In this document: positions 1-7,284 of the stretch, piece after piece
Layout: the number at the start of each line of letters is the position of its first letter
How positions within the stretch are numbered: the first letter of the stretch is position 1
Assembly (NCBI GenBank): GCA_035456985.1
Contig: DATICE010000051.1
Span: 1-17,530, forward strand
DNA length: 17,530 nucleotides
Reading direction: 5' to 3'
Source: SG8-41 sp035456985
GTDB lineage: Bacteria; Pseudomonadota; Gammaproteobacteria; Burkholderiales; SG8-41
Notes under the pieces: model-generated
The model's database searches: none
What the model saw: the letters and a program-made list of their open reading frames with translations, nothing else
What the model was told of the DNA's origin: nothing
Position numbers and translations under genes: made by a program

Positions 1-534
1 CGTCTTGGGATCGAAGAACTCCATGCCACGCGCCGTCGCGTCGTCCTTCATGCGCGAGCCCGCGCGATTCTGCGCCGTCGTGGGAGCGGTCAGGACATTG
101 ACGATCGGGAGCTTCGGCTCGAGCAGCTTGGGGCTCACTGCCGGCCCGTGCGCGGGATACTGCGTTACGAGCTCCCCGACCGGCCGCTTTTCCGCGAGCA
201 GGATCGTCACAATGCGCGCGCCCTGGATCACGCTGCCCGCGCCCACGCCGATCACGAGGTCCGCCTGCGCCGAGCGGGCGGCTTCCGTCGCGCGCGTGAC
301 CGAGGAGCGGGAAGTGTCCTTGTCGATCTCGTCGAATACACCGGCGAGCCGCTCTCCGAGCAGCTCCCGCATGCGCGAAACGAGCGGCGTCTTGCGCGAC
401 ACCGTGCGCCCGCACACGATGAAGGCGCGCCGCGCGCGATTGCGCTCCACTTCCGACGGCAGCCTCTCGAGCGCGTCCCTCCCGCTATAGAGCCGGAAGG
501 GATAGCCGGTCGCGCGGAAATCGTAGCTATACAT
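1..534 (-). CDS. Iron-containing alcohol dehydrogenase family protein, N-terminal part (runs off window)
   Basis: The first 178 residues are visible; the 3' end, with the expected metal-binding histidines, lies beyond the left edge. The fold is the N-terminal dinucleotide-binding half of the Fe-ADH/maleylacetate reductase family. It shows a glycine-rich loop IGVGAGSVIQGAR (about residues 85-97), the position of the usual GGGSxxDxxK motif, and then an APTTAQNRAGS segment where the family usually has PTTAGTGSE. Both motifs deviate from the common form, so the substrate cannot be named; an alcohol or semialdehyde reduction with NAD(P)H is the family-level expectation. The ATG at 534-532 overlaps the 3' end of the upstream synthetase subunit by 8 nt, which indicates translational coupling at the distal end of the operon. 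Confidence 0.75.
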   Translation of the reverse strand, partial: MYSYDFRATGYPFRLYSGRDALERLPSEVERNRARRAFIVCGRTVSRKTPLVSRMRELLGERLAGVFDEIDKDTSRSSVTRATEAARSAQADLVIGVGAGSVIQGARIVTILLAEKRPVGELVTQYPAHGPAVSPKLLEPKLPIVNVLTAPTTAQNRAGSRMKDDATARGMEFFDPKT

Positions 535-1969
535 GCGAGTGGACGAAGCGCTCGTGAAACGCGAGCGCGGCGAGCGCCGCTCCGGCATTGGCAATCTCGT
601 CGTAGACGGGAATGCCGAGCGAGTCCGCGTGCGCGCGGAAAGCGCGCTTGCGCTCCTCCAGCGCGGGCTCGCCATCCGACCTCAGCACGAGCACGAAATG
701 CGCCTGCCCGGGATAGCGCGCCTGCACGCGCAGCGCCGCCTGCACCAGATTGTCGAGCACCTCGGTGCGGGTACGCCCGGCGAAAGCCGAAAGGTTGAGA
801 TGCATCACCAGCGCGTCCGGCCGCCCGCTCCCGTAGATCGCTGCGAGGATCTTCTCCGCGACGCGCCCGTCCTCCTGCTGGAGCGTCCCCACCGGAGCGT
901 CCACCGGGTTGGTGATGCTGGTGCCGGGCGGGAGCTTCAACCGCGCGAGCTCGTCCACGGTCTGCTTGTCGAAGGTCTCGACGTCGAGGCCGAGCCGGGC
1001 GAACTGATCGGTGGCAAGCACGCTGGCGCCGCCTCCGTTGCCGAACAGAACGACGCGTCGCGTCGGGCGCTGCGGCTGCGGCGCGAGCGCCTGGAACGCA
1101 AGCAGCGCATCGATGAACCCGTCGAGTGTGTCGGCCATCACGCAGCCGGTCTGCTTCGAGAGCGCGATCCACGCGCGGTCATCGCCGGCAAGCGACCCGG
1201 TGTGCGAGACCGCTGCGGCGCGGCCCTGCCGCGTGCGGCCGCCCTTCAGGATCACCACCGGCTTCCCCGCGCGCGCCTCGCGCAGGATCTCGAACAGCCG
1301 CCGGCCGTCACCCGCGGCCTCGATGTAGAGTCCGATCACGCGGGTCTGCGCGTCGGCCAGGTAGAACTCGAGCAGATCGTTCGCGCCGATGTCGGCGCAA
1401 TTGCCGACGGTGACCAACCCGGAGAATTTGAGACCGCGCGTCAGTCCGCGCCGGATGATGTCGGTGCCGAGCCCCCCGCTCTGCGAGATGATGCCGACCG
1501 GGCCGGATTCCTCCGGCGCAGTCTCCGTGAAGGTGATGCGCCCGCGCGGGGTGTAGATGCCGAGGCAATTGGGGCCGATCAGCCGCATGCCGCCCGCCCG
1601 CGCCGCGGCAGCCAGCGCCTCCTGCAGCTCCCTGCCCTCGTCCACCTCGCCGAAGCCGCTCGAGATCACCTGGGCGAAGCGCACGCGCCCGCGCGCCTCC
1701 GCGAGCAGCGGCGGCACCTGGGCCGCGGCAATCGCGATGTAGGCATAGTCGACCGGCTCGGGCGTGTCGCCCAGGCTGCGGTAGGCCTTCAGCCCGTCGA
1801 TGCTCTCGGCCGACGGGTGGATCGGGTAGATCGCTCCGGCATAGCCGAACTCGCGGATGCGGCGGATGAACACGTTGGGCAGCGTCCCGCCCTTGGTCGA
1901 GGCGCCGACCACCGCCACCGTCTTCGGCTCGAAGAGCGGCTTGAATTGCTCGATGATGCTTCTTGTCAT
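527..1969 (-). CDS. NDP-forming acyl-CoA synthetase, alpha subunit (CoA-binding and ligase domains)
   Basis: This 480-aa protein resembles the alpha subunit of ADP-forming acetyl-CoA synthetase and succinyl-CoA ligase. Residues about 10-135 form the CoA-binding Rossmann domain (KTVAVVGAST near 16-25, IGPNCLGIY near 131-139). Residues about 155-295 form the succinyl-CoA-ligase-like domain, with IISQSGGLG at 160-168 and the presumed phospho-accepting histidine H256 in AAAVSHTGSLAG. A further C-terminal subdomain follows. The family interconverts acyl-CoA plus NDP plus phosphate with free acid, NTP and CoA. The ATG at 1969 overlaps the TGA of the ATP-grasp partner (ATGA), so the two subunits should be made together. 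The acyl substrate is not readable from sequence; the carboxylase genes upstream suggest a dicarboxylic or short-chain acid. Confidence 0.88.
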   Translation of the reverse strand: MTRSIIEQFKPLFEPKTVAVVGASTKGGTLPNVFIRRIREFGYAGAIYPIHPSAESIDGLKAYRSLGDTPEPVDYAYIAIAAAQVPPLLAEARGRVRFAQVISSGFGEVDEGRELQEALAAAARAGGMRLIGPNCLGIYTPRGRITFTETAPEESGPVGIISQSGGLGTDIIRRGLTRGLKFSGLVTVGNCADIGANDLLEFYLADAQTRVIGLYIEAAGDGRRLFEILREARAGKPVVILKGGRTRQGRAAAVSHTGSLAGDDRAWIALSKQTGCVMADTLDGFIDALLAFQALAPQPQRPTRRVVLFGNGGGASVLATDQFARLGLDVETFDKQTVDELARLKLPPGTSITNPVDAPVGTLQQEDGRVAEKILAAIYGSGRPDALVMHLNLSAFAGRTRTEVLDNLVQAALRVQARYPGQAHFVLVLRSDGEPALEERKRAFRAHADSLGIPVYDEIANAGAALAALAFHERFVHSHV

Positions 1970-2667
1970 CGTGTCAGGACGAACCGGGCATCCACCGCGA
2001 CCGCGCCCTGTTCCGATACGATCAACGGGTTGATGTCCGCTTCCGCGATGTCGTCGCCGTGCGCCATCAGCAGCCCGTTGTCTCCGCCCACCTTGAGCAG
2101 CACGTCCACGATCGCCTCGCGTGAGGCCGGCCTCCTCCCGCGCGCGCCGCGCAGTAGCGCCGCACCTTTCAGCTCATCCAGCATTTCCCCAGCGTCGAGC
2201 CGCGTAATCGGGCAGATGCGGAAGGCGACGTCGGCGAGCACTTCGACGAGGACACCGCCGAGCCCGACCATCACGAGCGGGCCGAATTGCGGATCGCGGA
2301 TGCCGCCGACCACCAGCTCCAGCCCGGCGGGCGCCATTTCCTCGACCAGGAAGCCGTCGATGCGGGCGCTCGCGATCGCAGGGCGCATCATCATCGCGCG
2401 CACCGCGGCTTCGATTTCTGCGGCGCTCGCAAGGCCCACCCGCACCCCGCCTGCGTCGCTCTTGTGCAGGATGTCCGGTGAGACGACCTTCAGGACCAGC
2501 GGGGGCTTGAGGTTGCCGCATGCCGCGGCCGCAGCGGCGGCATCCGGAACGACCACCGATTTCGGCACGGATACACCAAAGCTCGCGAGGAGCTGCTTGC
2601 CCGCGAGCTCGTCGAGCGCGGCACGCTTCGCCGCGCGCGCCTCCGCTATCAGGGTCGACATCACCAT
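1966..2667 (-). CDS. NDP-forming acyl-CoA synthetase, beta subunit (ATP-grasp)
   Basis: The 233-aa product is the ATP-grasp half of an NDP-forming acyl-CoA synthetase and partners the next gene. Visible marks are the N-terminal KQLLASFGVSVPKS helix and strand, the LKVVSPDILHKSDAGGV nucleotide-binding loop, GLGGVLVEVLADVAFR, and the terminal EADINPLIV motif that binds metal and nucleotide. Three starts are possible: GTG 2670, ATG 2667 and ATG 2661. ATG 2667 is preferred because it shares one base with the TGA of the biotin carboxylase gene and has an AAGG Shine-Dalgarno 8 nt upstream. The order carboxylase, ATP-grasp, CoA-binding, all overlapping, argues for one functional unit. Confidence 0.86.
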   Translation of the reverse strand: MVMSTLIAEARAAKRAALDELAGKQLLASFGVSVPKSVVVPDAAAAAAACGNLKPPLVLKVVSPDILHKSDAGGVRVGLASAAEIEAAVRAMMMRPAIASARIDGFLVEEMAPAGLELVVGGIRDPQFGPLVMVGLGGVLVEVLADVAFRICPITRLDAGEMLDELKGAALLRGARGRRPASREAIVDVLLKVGGDNGLLMAHGDDIAEADINPLIVSEQGAVAVDARFVLTR

Positions 2668-4022
2668 CACGCTGCCTTCTTCTGCGCGAGAACCTCAGGG
2701 ATGAGGCCGGTGTGCACGCGTCCCGCGCGAAACGGCTCCGAGCGCAGCACCGCCAGCACCGCCGGGATGTTGTGCTTGATCCCCTGGATCTCGAAGGCCG
2801 CCAGCGCCTCGATCAGCGCCTCCACCGCCTTCTCGCGCGTTTCGGCACGGACGATCACCTTGGCGATCATCGGGTCGTAGTGGGGCGTGACGTCCCGGCC
2901 TTCGGCATAGCCGGTCTCGATGCGGACACGCGCATCCTGCGGCGGCCGGAACACCTTCAATCTTCCAGGCGAGGGGAAGAAATTTTTCGGATCCTCGGCG
3001 TAGACCCGCGCCTGGATCGCATGGCCCTTCAACTCGATCCCCGCAGGCAGGATGTCGGACAGCCTGTCGCCGGCCGCCGAGCGGATCTGCGCCCGCACCA
3101 GGTCCACCCCTGTCACTTCCTCAGTCACGCCGTGCTCCACCTGCAGCCGCGTGTTCATCTCGAGGAAGCCGAACGAGCCGTCCCCGCCCATCAGCATCTC
3201 CACCGTGCCGATGTTGTCATATCCCATGGTGCGCAGGATCCCGGTGACCTGCGCCGCGACCGCGCCGGCCCGCTCGCGGGTGATGCCCGGAGCCGGCGCC
3301 TCCTCGATCACTTTTTGATTGCGCCGCTGCGTCGAGCAGTCGCGCTCGAAGAGATGCGCCGCGTTGCCGTGCAGGTCGCCCAGCACCTGGAACTCGACGT
3401 GGCGCGGGCGCTCGATCAGGCGCTCGAGGTAGACCTCGGCGTTGCCGAATCCACGCTCCGCCATGGAGCGCGAGCGCTCGACCGCCGCGATGAGCTCACC
3501 CTCGTCCCTCGCCGGCAGCATGCCGATCCCGCCGCCGCCGCCCGCGGGCTTGACCAGCACCGGGAACCCGATCGCGCGCGCGGCGGCAAGGGTGGCCTCC
3601 TTGTCCGCGGGCAGGACGCCGGAGCCTTTCGACATCGGCATGCCATGGTCCGCCGCCAGCTCTCGCGCGCGCGTCTTGTGCCCCATCGCCTCGATCCAGC
3701 GCGGCGACGGGCCGATGAAGCGCGCCCCCGCGTCCACGACCTTTCGCGCAAATCCCGGGTTTTCGGATAGAAACCCGTAACCCGGATGCAGTCCGTCCGC
3801 GCGCGTCCTTCGCAGCACTTCGATCATCGCGCCCTGGTTGAGATAACTCTCGCGCGCCGGCGCCGGCCCGATGGCATAGGCCTCGCCCGCCAATTCCAGA
3901 TAGGGCGCACCGGCGTCGGCCTCGGAATAGACCGCTACCGAATGGATGCCCATCGCATCGAGCGCCCGCAACACGCGCGCCGCCACCGCCCCGCGATTGC
4001 CCACCACAACCTTGTTGAACAT
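2667..4022 (-). CDS. Biotin carboxylase subunit of acyl-CoA carboxylase
   Basis: The 451-aa length is right for a free-standing biotin carboxylase without a fused biotin domain. Domain order is the N-terminal preATP-grasp fold (VVVGNRGAVAAR, HPGYGFLSEN at 79-88), ATP-grasp with the mobile glycine loop KPAGGGGGIGM (158-168), the catalytic/bicarbonate stretch EMNTRLQVEHGVTEEVTG (288-305), and the C-terminal domain with HYDPMIAKVIV (381-391). In most family members the histidine of the catalytic stretch is followed by proline; here it is glycine. The enzyme carboxylates the biotin of the 73-aa carrier encoded at the operon front, using ATP and bicarbonate. No strong Shine-Dalgarno precedes the ATG; an inverted repeat lies just upstream. 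Confidence 0.93.
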   Translation of the reverse strand: MFNKVVVGNRGAVAARVLRALDAMGIHSVAVYSEADAGAPYLELAGEAYAIGPAPARESYLNQGAMIEVLRRTRADGLHPGYGFLSENPGFARKVVDAGARFIGPSPRWIEAMGHKTRARELAADHGMPMSKGSGVLPADKEATLAAARAIGFPVLVKPAGGGGGIGMLPARDEGELIAAVERSRSMAERGFGNAEVYLERLIERPRHVEFQVLGDLHGNAAHLFERDCSTQRRNQKVIEEAPAPGITRERAGAVAAQVTGILRTMGYDNIGTVEMLMGGDGSFGFLEMNTRLQVEHGVTEEVTGVDLVRAQIRSAAGDRLSDILPAGIELKGHAIQARVYAEDPKNFFPSPGRLKVFRPPQDARVRIETGYAEGRDVTPHYDPMIAKVIVRAETREKAVEALIEALAAFEIQGIKHNIPAVLAVLRSEPFRAGRVHTGLIPEVLAQKKAA

Positions 4023-4042
4023 GGAATCGCTTGTGGCCGGCT

Positions 4043-4129
4043 AAGGATGAAGGATGAGGGATGAAGGATGACACTCGCAGTGCGTGAATTGAAACCAGGT
4101 CATCCTTCCGCCTTCCGCCTTCATCCTTC
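4043..4129. repeat. Long imperfect inverted repeat built from GGATGAAG units
   Basis: The left arm 4043-4072 repeats AAGGATGA three to four times. The right arm 4099-4129 carries the complementary CATCCTTC units with two CCGCCTT variants. The outermost and innermost ends pair well (GAAGGATGAC against GTCATCCTTC) around a 26-nt spacer. It lies between the carboxyltransferase and biotin carboxylase genes, and its right arm includes the TGA stop of the former. It could form a strong mRNA hairpin that partly terminates or stabilises the upstream transcript, or be a small mobile repeat. The pairing is seen directly; the role is inferred. Confidence 0.7.
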
Positions 4130-5663
4130 AGTAGCTGGTGGGCCAGCTGCGCATGAGGTGCTGGCCGACGCCCTTCGACGAGCGCAGCCGGTAGACCTCG
4201 AGCATGCGGATCAGGTGGTCGCGTGTGTCCTCCGGCCGGATCACGGCCTGCGCGGCATAGACTTCGGCGAGACCCCACACGTCGGCGCCCTTCTGGATCT
4301 GGCTGAATTTTTCCTCGAAGCCCGGCTCGCCGACGCCGACGCCATGCACGATCTTGGTCGCGAATTCCGGGCTCATGAAGCTCACTTCCGCCGTCGGCCA
4401 CGCCGCCACGTCGTCCGAATGCCGCCCGCCGCCCATGCAGACGTAGGCGCGGCCGTAGCTCTTGCGGATGATGACCGAGATCCGCGGCACGGTGACGAGC
4501 GTCATCGCGTTCATGAAATTCATGATCTTGCCCGGGGCGCCCGCGCGCTCGGCCTCGGTCCCGATCTGGAAGCCGGGCGTGTCCACCAGCAGCACGATCG
4601 GAATGTTGAACGAGTCGCACAGCACCAAGAAATCCACGATCTTGCGGCAGGCATCGGCATCGAGCGCGCCGCCGCGGTGCAGCGGATTGTTGGCGACGAT
4701 GCCGACGCTCCGGCCGCCGAGCCGCGCGAGAGCGGTGACCGCGCTCTTGCCGAAGCGCGGCTTCAGCTCGAAGAGCGTCTCCCTGTCCACGACCGCGCGG
4801 ATGATGCGCTTCATGTCGTAGACCTGGGTGCGGCTCTCGGGCAGCACCGAGAACACCTTGTCCATGTCGGCGCCCGATCCCGCCGGCACCGGAGCATCAG
4901 GGGGCGCTTCCATATGATGGCTCGGGAGAAAAGAGAGAAAGCGCTTGATGGAATCGAAGACTTCCTCTTCCTTATCCACCACGAGGTCCACGAGGCCCGT
5001 CACGTCGGCATGCAGCCGCCAGCCGCCCAGCTCCTCGGCATCCACCTTCTCGCCCAGCGCCATCGATACCAGGCGGGGGCTCGACACGGCCACGACGGCG
5101 CCTTTCTGCATCACTGAGAAATCGGCCTGGCAGGTGAGCCAGGTCGAGGAGCCGAACGACGGGCCCAGCGCGGCGGCACACATCGGCGTCTCGCGCATGC
5201 GGCGGAACTGCGTGATGTCGTTGCCCAGCAAGAGCCCCATACCACGCGAGCCCATCGCGTCGGGCAGCCGCGCGCCGGTCGATTCCCCGATCAGCACGAG
5301 CGGCATCCCGCGCTCGGTGGCGGCGCGCTTCATGTGCGCGATCTTCTTGCTGTTGGTGGCGCTGGTGGAGGCGCCCTTCACCGTGAAGTCGTTGACGACG
5401 ATCGCCACGTCGCGGCCGTTGATCCTGGCGTAGCCCGCGAGCTTGCCGTCGGTCTGAGTCTCGTCGGCCTGCTCGGGATAGACGCCCGAGGCGCCGAACA
5501 GCCCCGACTCGATGAAGCTGCCTTGATCGACCAAATATGCAATCCGCTCGCGCGCGTTCCAGATGCCCGCCGCGGTGCGTTTCGCGTATTTCTCCGCGCC
5601 CCCGCCCGCGAGCGCTTTCGCACGTCGCGCCTCGTACTCCGCCAACAACGCTTCGTATGCCAT
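4128..5663 (-). CDS. Acyl-CoA carboxylase carboxyltransferase subunit (PccB/AccD-like)
   Basis: The 511-aa length and two crotonase-fold halves match propionyl-/methylmalonyl-type carboxyltransferases. The N-terminal half shows the DFTVKGASTS segment (92-101), GESTGARLPD (126-135) and a first oxyanion-hole region ALGPSFGSSTW (165-175), where the common CAGG is replaced by SFGS. The C-terminal half shows VDTPGFQIGTEAE and GGGRHSDDVAAWPTAEVSFM (second oxyanion hole and the AWPTAE signature). It transfers the carboxyl group from carboxybiotin to an acyl-CoA. The frame is open upstream to 5906, but that extension lies inside the molybdoenzyme gene and has low-complexity Arg/Ser composition. ATG 5663 starts the conserved MAYEALLAEYEARR and has GGGGA 8 nt upstream. 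The altered oxyanion loop means the acyl substrate is uncertain. Confidence 0.9.
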   Translation of the reverse strand: MAYEALLAEYEARRAKALAGGGAEKYAKRTAAGIWNARERIAYLVDQGSFIESGLFGASGVYPEQADETQTDGKLAGYARINGRDVAIVVNDFTVKGASTSATNSKKIAHMKRAATERGMPLVLIGESTGARLPDAMGSRGMGLLLGNDITQFRRMRETPMCAAALGPSFGSSTWLTCQADFSVMQKGAVVAVSSPRLVSMALGEKVDAEELGGWRLHADVTGLVDLVVDKEEEVFDSIKRFLSFLPSHHMEAPPDAPVPAGSGADMDKVFSVLPESRTQVYDMKRIIRAVVDRETLFELKPRFGKSAVTALARLGGRSVGIVANNPLHRGGALDADACRKIVDFLVLCDSFNIPIVLLVDTPGFQIGTEAERAGAPGKIMNFMNAMTLVTVPRISVIIRKSYGRAYVCMGGGRHSDDVAAWPTAEVSFMSPEFATKIVHGVGVGEPGFEEKFSQIQKGADVWGLAEVYAAQAVIRPEDTRDHLIRMLEVYRLRSSKGVGQHLMRSWPTSY

Positions 5664-5688
5664 TTTCAATTCCCCATTGAATCGGCTG

Positions 5689-6933
5689 CTAGACGATCGT
5701 AACCTCGGTCGGCACGATCCAGTCGAAGTGCTTGCGCTGGTAGTTCCACGGCGTCTGCGGCTGCACGCGGCCGGCCGCGTCGGTCGCACGCGCCATGATC
5801 CGGTAGTCGCCGGGCCGGTCCACCTCCCACAGATACGACCAGCGCCGCCACAGCCAGCGCTCGCGCGGCTCCTCGAGGTGGGCATCGGCCCAAGTCTTGC
5901 CGCCATCGAGGCTCACCTCGACGCGGTCGATCGCGCCCATCCCGCTCCAGGCGCGGCCGCGGATCATGTGCGAACCGCGCGGCAAGGGGGAATCCTCGTC
6001 GAGCGGCTCGGTGATGATGTTGCGCACCCCCATCGCGGTCAGCGGCGGCCGGTCCGGATCCTGCGCCGATTCGCCGTAGATGAAGTACTCGGTCTGGTAG
6101 AACGGCTTCGGCATCACGCTCATCACCTCGAGCTCCTCGACCCACTTCACCCACCAGTTTCCCGACCACCCCGGCACAATGAGCCGAACCGGGGCGCCGT
6201 GCACGTGCCAGAGGTATTCGCCGTTCTGGGCCCACGCGAGGAGCGTGTCCGGATCGAGCGCCTTTTCCAACGGCAGCGCTTTCTCGAAATGAATCACGCC
6301 GGGATCGGGGATTTCGAGGTCGAGCGTGCCTGCCGACTGGTAGATTATCGCGAGATCCGGGCGGCCGCGGTCGAAGCCCTGGGCCCGCACGCAGACCGCG
6401 CCCGGCTTCACGCCGGCGCGCCGCAGCACCTCTGCAAGCGGCACACCCGTGAATTCTCCCGCGCTCACCGCGCAGGTCGTCGTCGCTTCCGACGTGAGCT
6501 CAGCTCCCGAAGGCAGCTCGCCCTTGATGCGCCGCTCCGCGCGCTTCTGCATGTCCTGCCGGTTGATGCGGGAAGGCTTTTTCGCGCCCTTGCGCAGGTA
6601 ATCGAAGAACCCGGCGTCATTGCCGGCGCATTCCGTGACCGCGCGCACGGTGCGCGCGGGCATCTTCATGAGGCCGTCGAAATCGATCTCGAACGGGCGC
6701 TCGACCTCGCCCTTGATCGCGAGCTTCCAGTCGCCGGGGTAAACCGGTTCCGGTGTCTCGAGGTGGTTGACGATGAAGTAGGCTTCGGTCGGGGTCATCA
6801 GCCCGCCGAGCTCGGTGACCGGCGAGCGCCCGTTGATCACGCGGCCTTCGGCGTCCTTGCCTGGAATGATCGCCGGGCGCTTGCGGTCCGGCCAGCCCAG
6901 CAGCCAATCGCCTTCGATTTCGCGCTTCGGCAC
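5689..6933 (-). CDS. Sulfite-oxidase-family molybdopterin oxidoreductase (SoxC/sulfite oxidase-like)
   Basis: This 414-aa protein has the two-domain layout of the family. The molybdopterin-binding domain (about 50-290) has the Mo-ligand cysteine C102 in TECAGN, and HGAPVRLIVPGWSGNWWVKW at 245-264. The C-terminal Mo-cofactor dimerisation domain (about 300-410) has VEVSLDGGKTWADA and a GDYRIMARATD strand. There is no heme domain and no Tat or Sec signal peptide, so a cytoplasmic enzyme or export with a partner is implied. The start is GTG at 6933, with AGGGGA about 7 nt upstream and only 19 nt after the biotin carrier stop. Known relatives oxidise sulfite or sulfane sulfur; the substrate here is not known. 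Its place inside an acyl-CoA carboxylase operon is unusual. Confidence 0.85.
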   Translation of the reverse strand: MPKREIEGDWLLGWPDRKRPAIIPGKDAEGRVINGRSPVTELGGLMTPTEAYFIVNHLETPEPVYPGDWKLAIKGEVERPFEIDFDGLMKMPARTVRAVTECAGNDAGFFDYLRKGAKKPSRINRQDMQKRAERRIKGELPSGAELTSEATTTCAVSAGEFTGVPLAEVLRRAGVKPGAVCVRAQGFDRGRPDLAIIYQSAGTLDLEIPDPGVIHFEKALPLEKALDPDTLLAWAQNGEYLWHVHGAPVRLIVPGWSGNWWVKWVEELEVMSVMPKPFYQTEYFIYGESAQDPDRPPLTAMGVRNIITEPLDEDSPLPRGSHMIRGRAWSGMGAIDRVEVSLDGGKTWADAHLEEPRERWLWRRWSYLWEVDRPGDYRIMARATDAAGRVQPQTPWNYQRKHFDWIVPTEVTIV

Positions 6934-6952
6934 CCAGTTTCCCCTGCGTGCG

Positions 6953-7174
6953 TCAGCCGTCGAGGACGGCGACGACCTGGCCCTCGGCGACCGGCTCTTT
7001 TTCCTTCACGAGGATCTCCTTCACCGTGCCGGGATCCTCGGTGATCACGGGGATCTCCATCTTCATGGACTCGACGATGATCAGGGTATCGCCCGACTCG
7101 ACCCGGTCGCCCGGCTTCGACGTGAGCTTCCACACGGTGCCGGTGATTTCGGACTTGATTTCGATGCGTGCCAT
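6953..7174 (-). CDS. Biotin carboxyl carrier protein (biotin/lipoyl attachment domain)
   Basis: The product is a minimal 73-aa biotinyl domain. The lysine to be biotinylated is K38 in ESMKMEIPV, and the surrounding beta-sandwich strands (GTVWKLTSKPGDRVESGDTL before; GTVKEILVKEKEPVAEGQVV after) are typical. The frame is open to 7303, but the conserved domain begins at MARIEIKSE, ATG 7174. The protein carries carboxybiotin between the biotin carboxylase (2667-4022) and the carboxyltransferase (4128-5663), so all three catalytic parts of an acyl-CoA carboxylase are encoded separately here. It is the first gene of the operon. Confidence 0.9.
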   Translation of the reverse strand: MARIEIKSEITGTVWKLTSKPGDRVESGDTLIIVESMKMEIPVITEDPGTVKEILVKEKEPVAEGQVVAVLDG

Positions 7175-7226
7175 GCGTGCCGACCGCGCGGGAATGCCGG
7201 AGTACCGCAGGAGAATTTCCGCGGCG

Positions 7227-7255
7227 AGTATAGCACGCCGGGTTGTGCCTTCCAG
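7227..7255 (-). promoter_or_regulatory. Sigma70-like promoter of the minus-strand acyl-CoA operon
   Basis: On the minus strand, CTGGAA (7255-7250) and TATACT (7232-7227) are separated by exactly 17 nt. The -10 matches the consensus at five of six positions, the -35 at four. Transcription would start near 7220, about 46 nt before the carrier-protein ATG. Confidence 0.55.
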
Positions 7256-7271
7256 CCGCGCTGCGTAACAT
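7243..7271 (+). promoter_or_regulatory. Possible divergent promoter of the crotonase gene
   Basis: TTGTGC (7243-7248) and TAACAT (7266-7271) are 17 nt apart on the plus strand. Transcription would start near 7278, leaving a leader of only about 7 nt before ATG 7285. This agrees with the absence of any Shine-Dalgarno there. It overlaps the opposing operon promoter, so the two could compete. Confidence 0.35.
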
Positions 7272-7284
7272 ACGATTCCTCGCC

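Noticed and set aside
533..2704. Long plus-strand open frame antisense to the synthetase genes
   Set aside because: It lies opposite genes with clear family motifs. Its product is Arg/Ala/His-rich without recognisable domains, as is usual for antisense frames in high-GC DNA.
4043..4129. The GGATGAAG repeats as a small CRISPR array
   Set aside because: Units are 7-8 bp, contiguous and inverted, with no unique spacers and no cas genes.
5664..5906. N-terminal extension of the carboxyltransferase
   Set aside because: It overlaps the 3' end of the molybdoenzyme gene and has Arg/Ser/Thr-biased sequence; the family N-terminus and a ribosome binding site fit ATG 5663.
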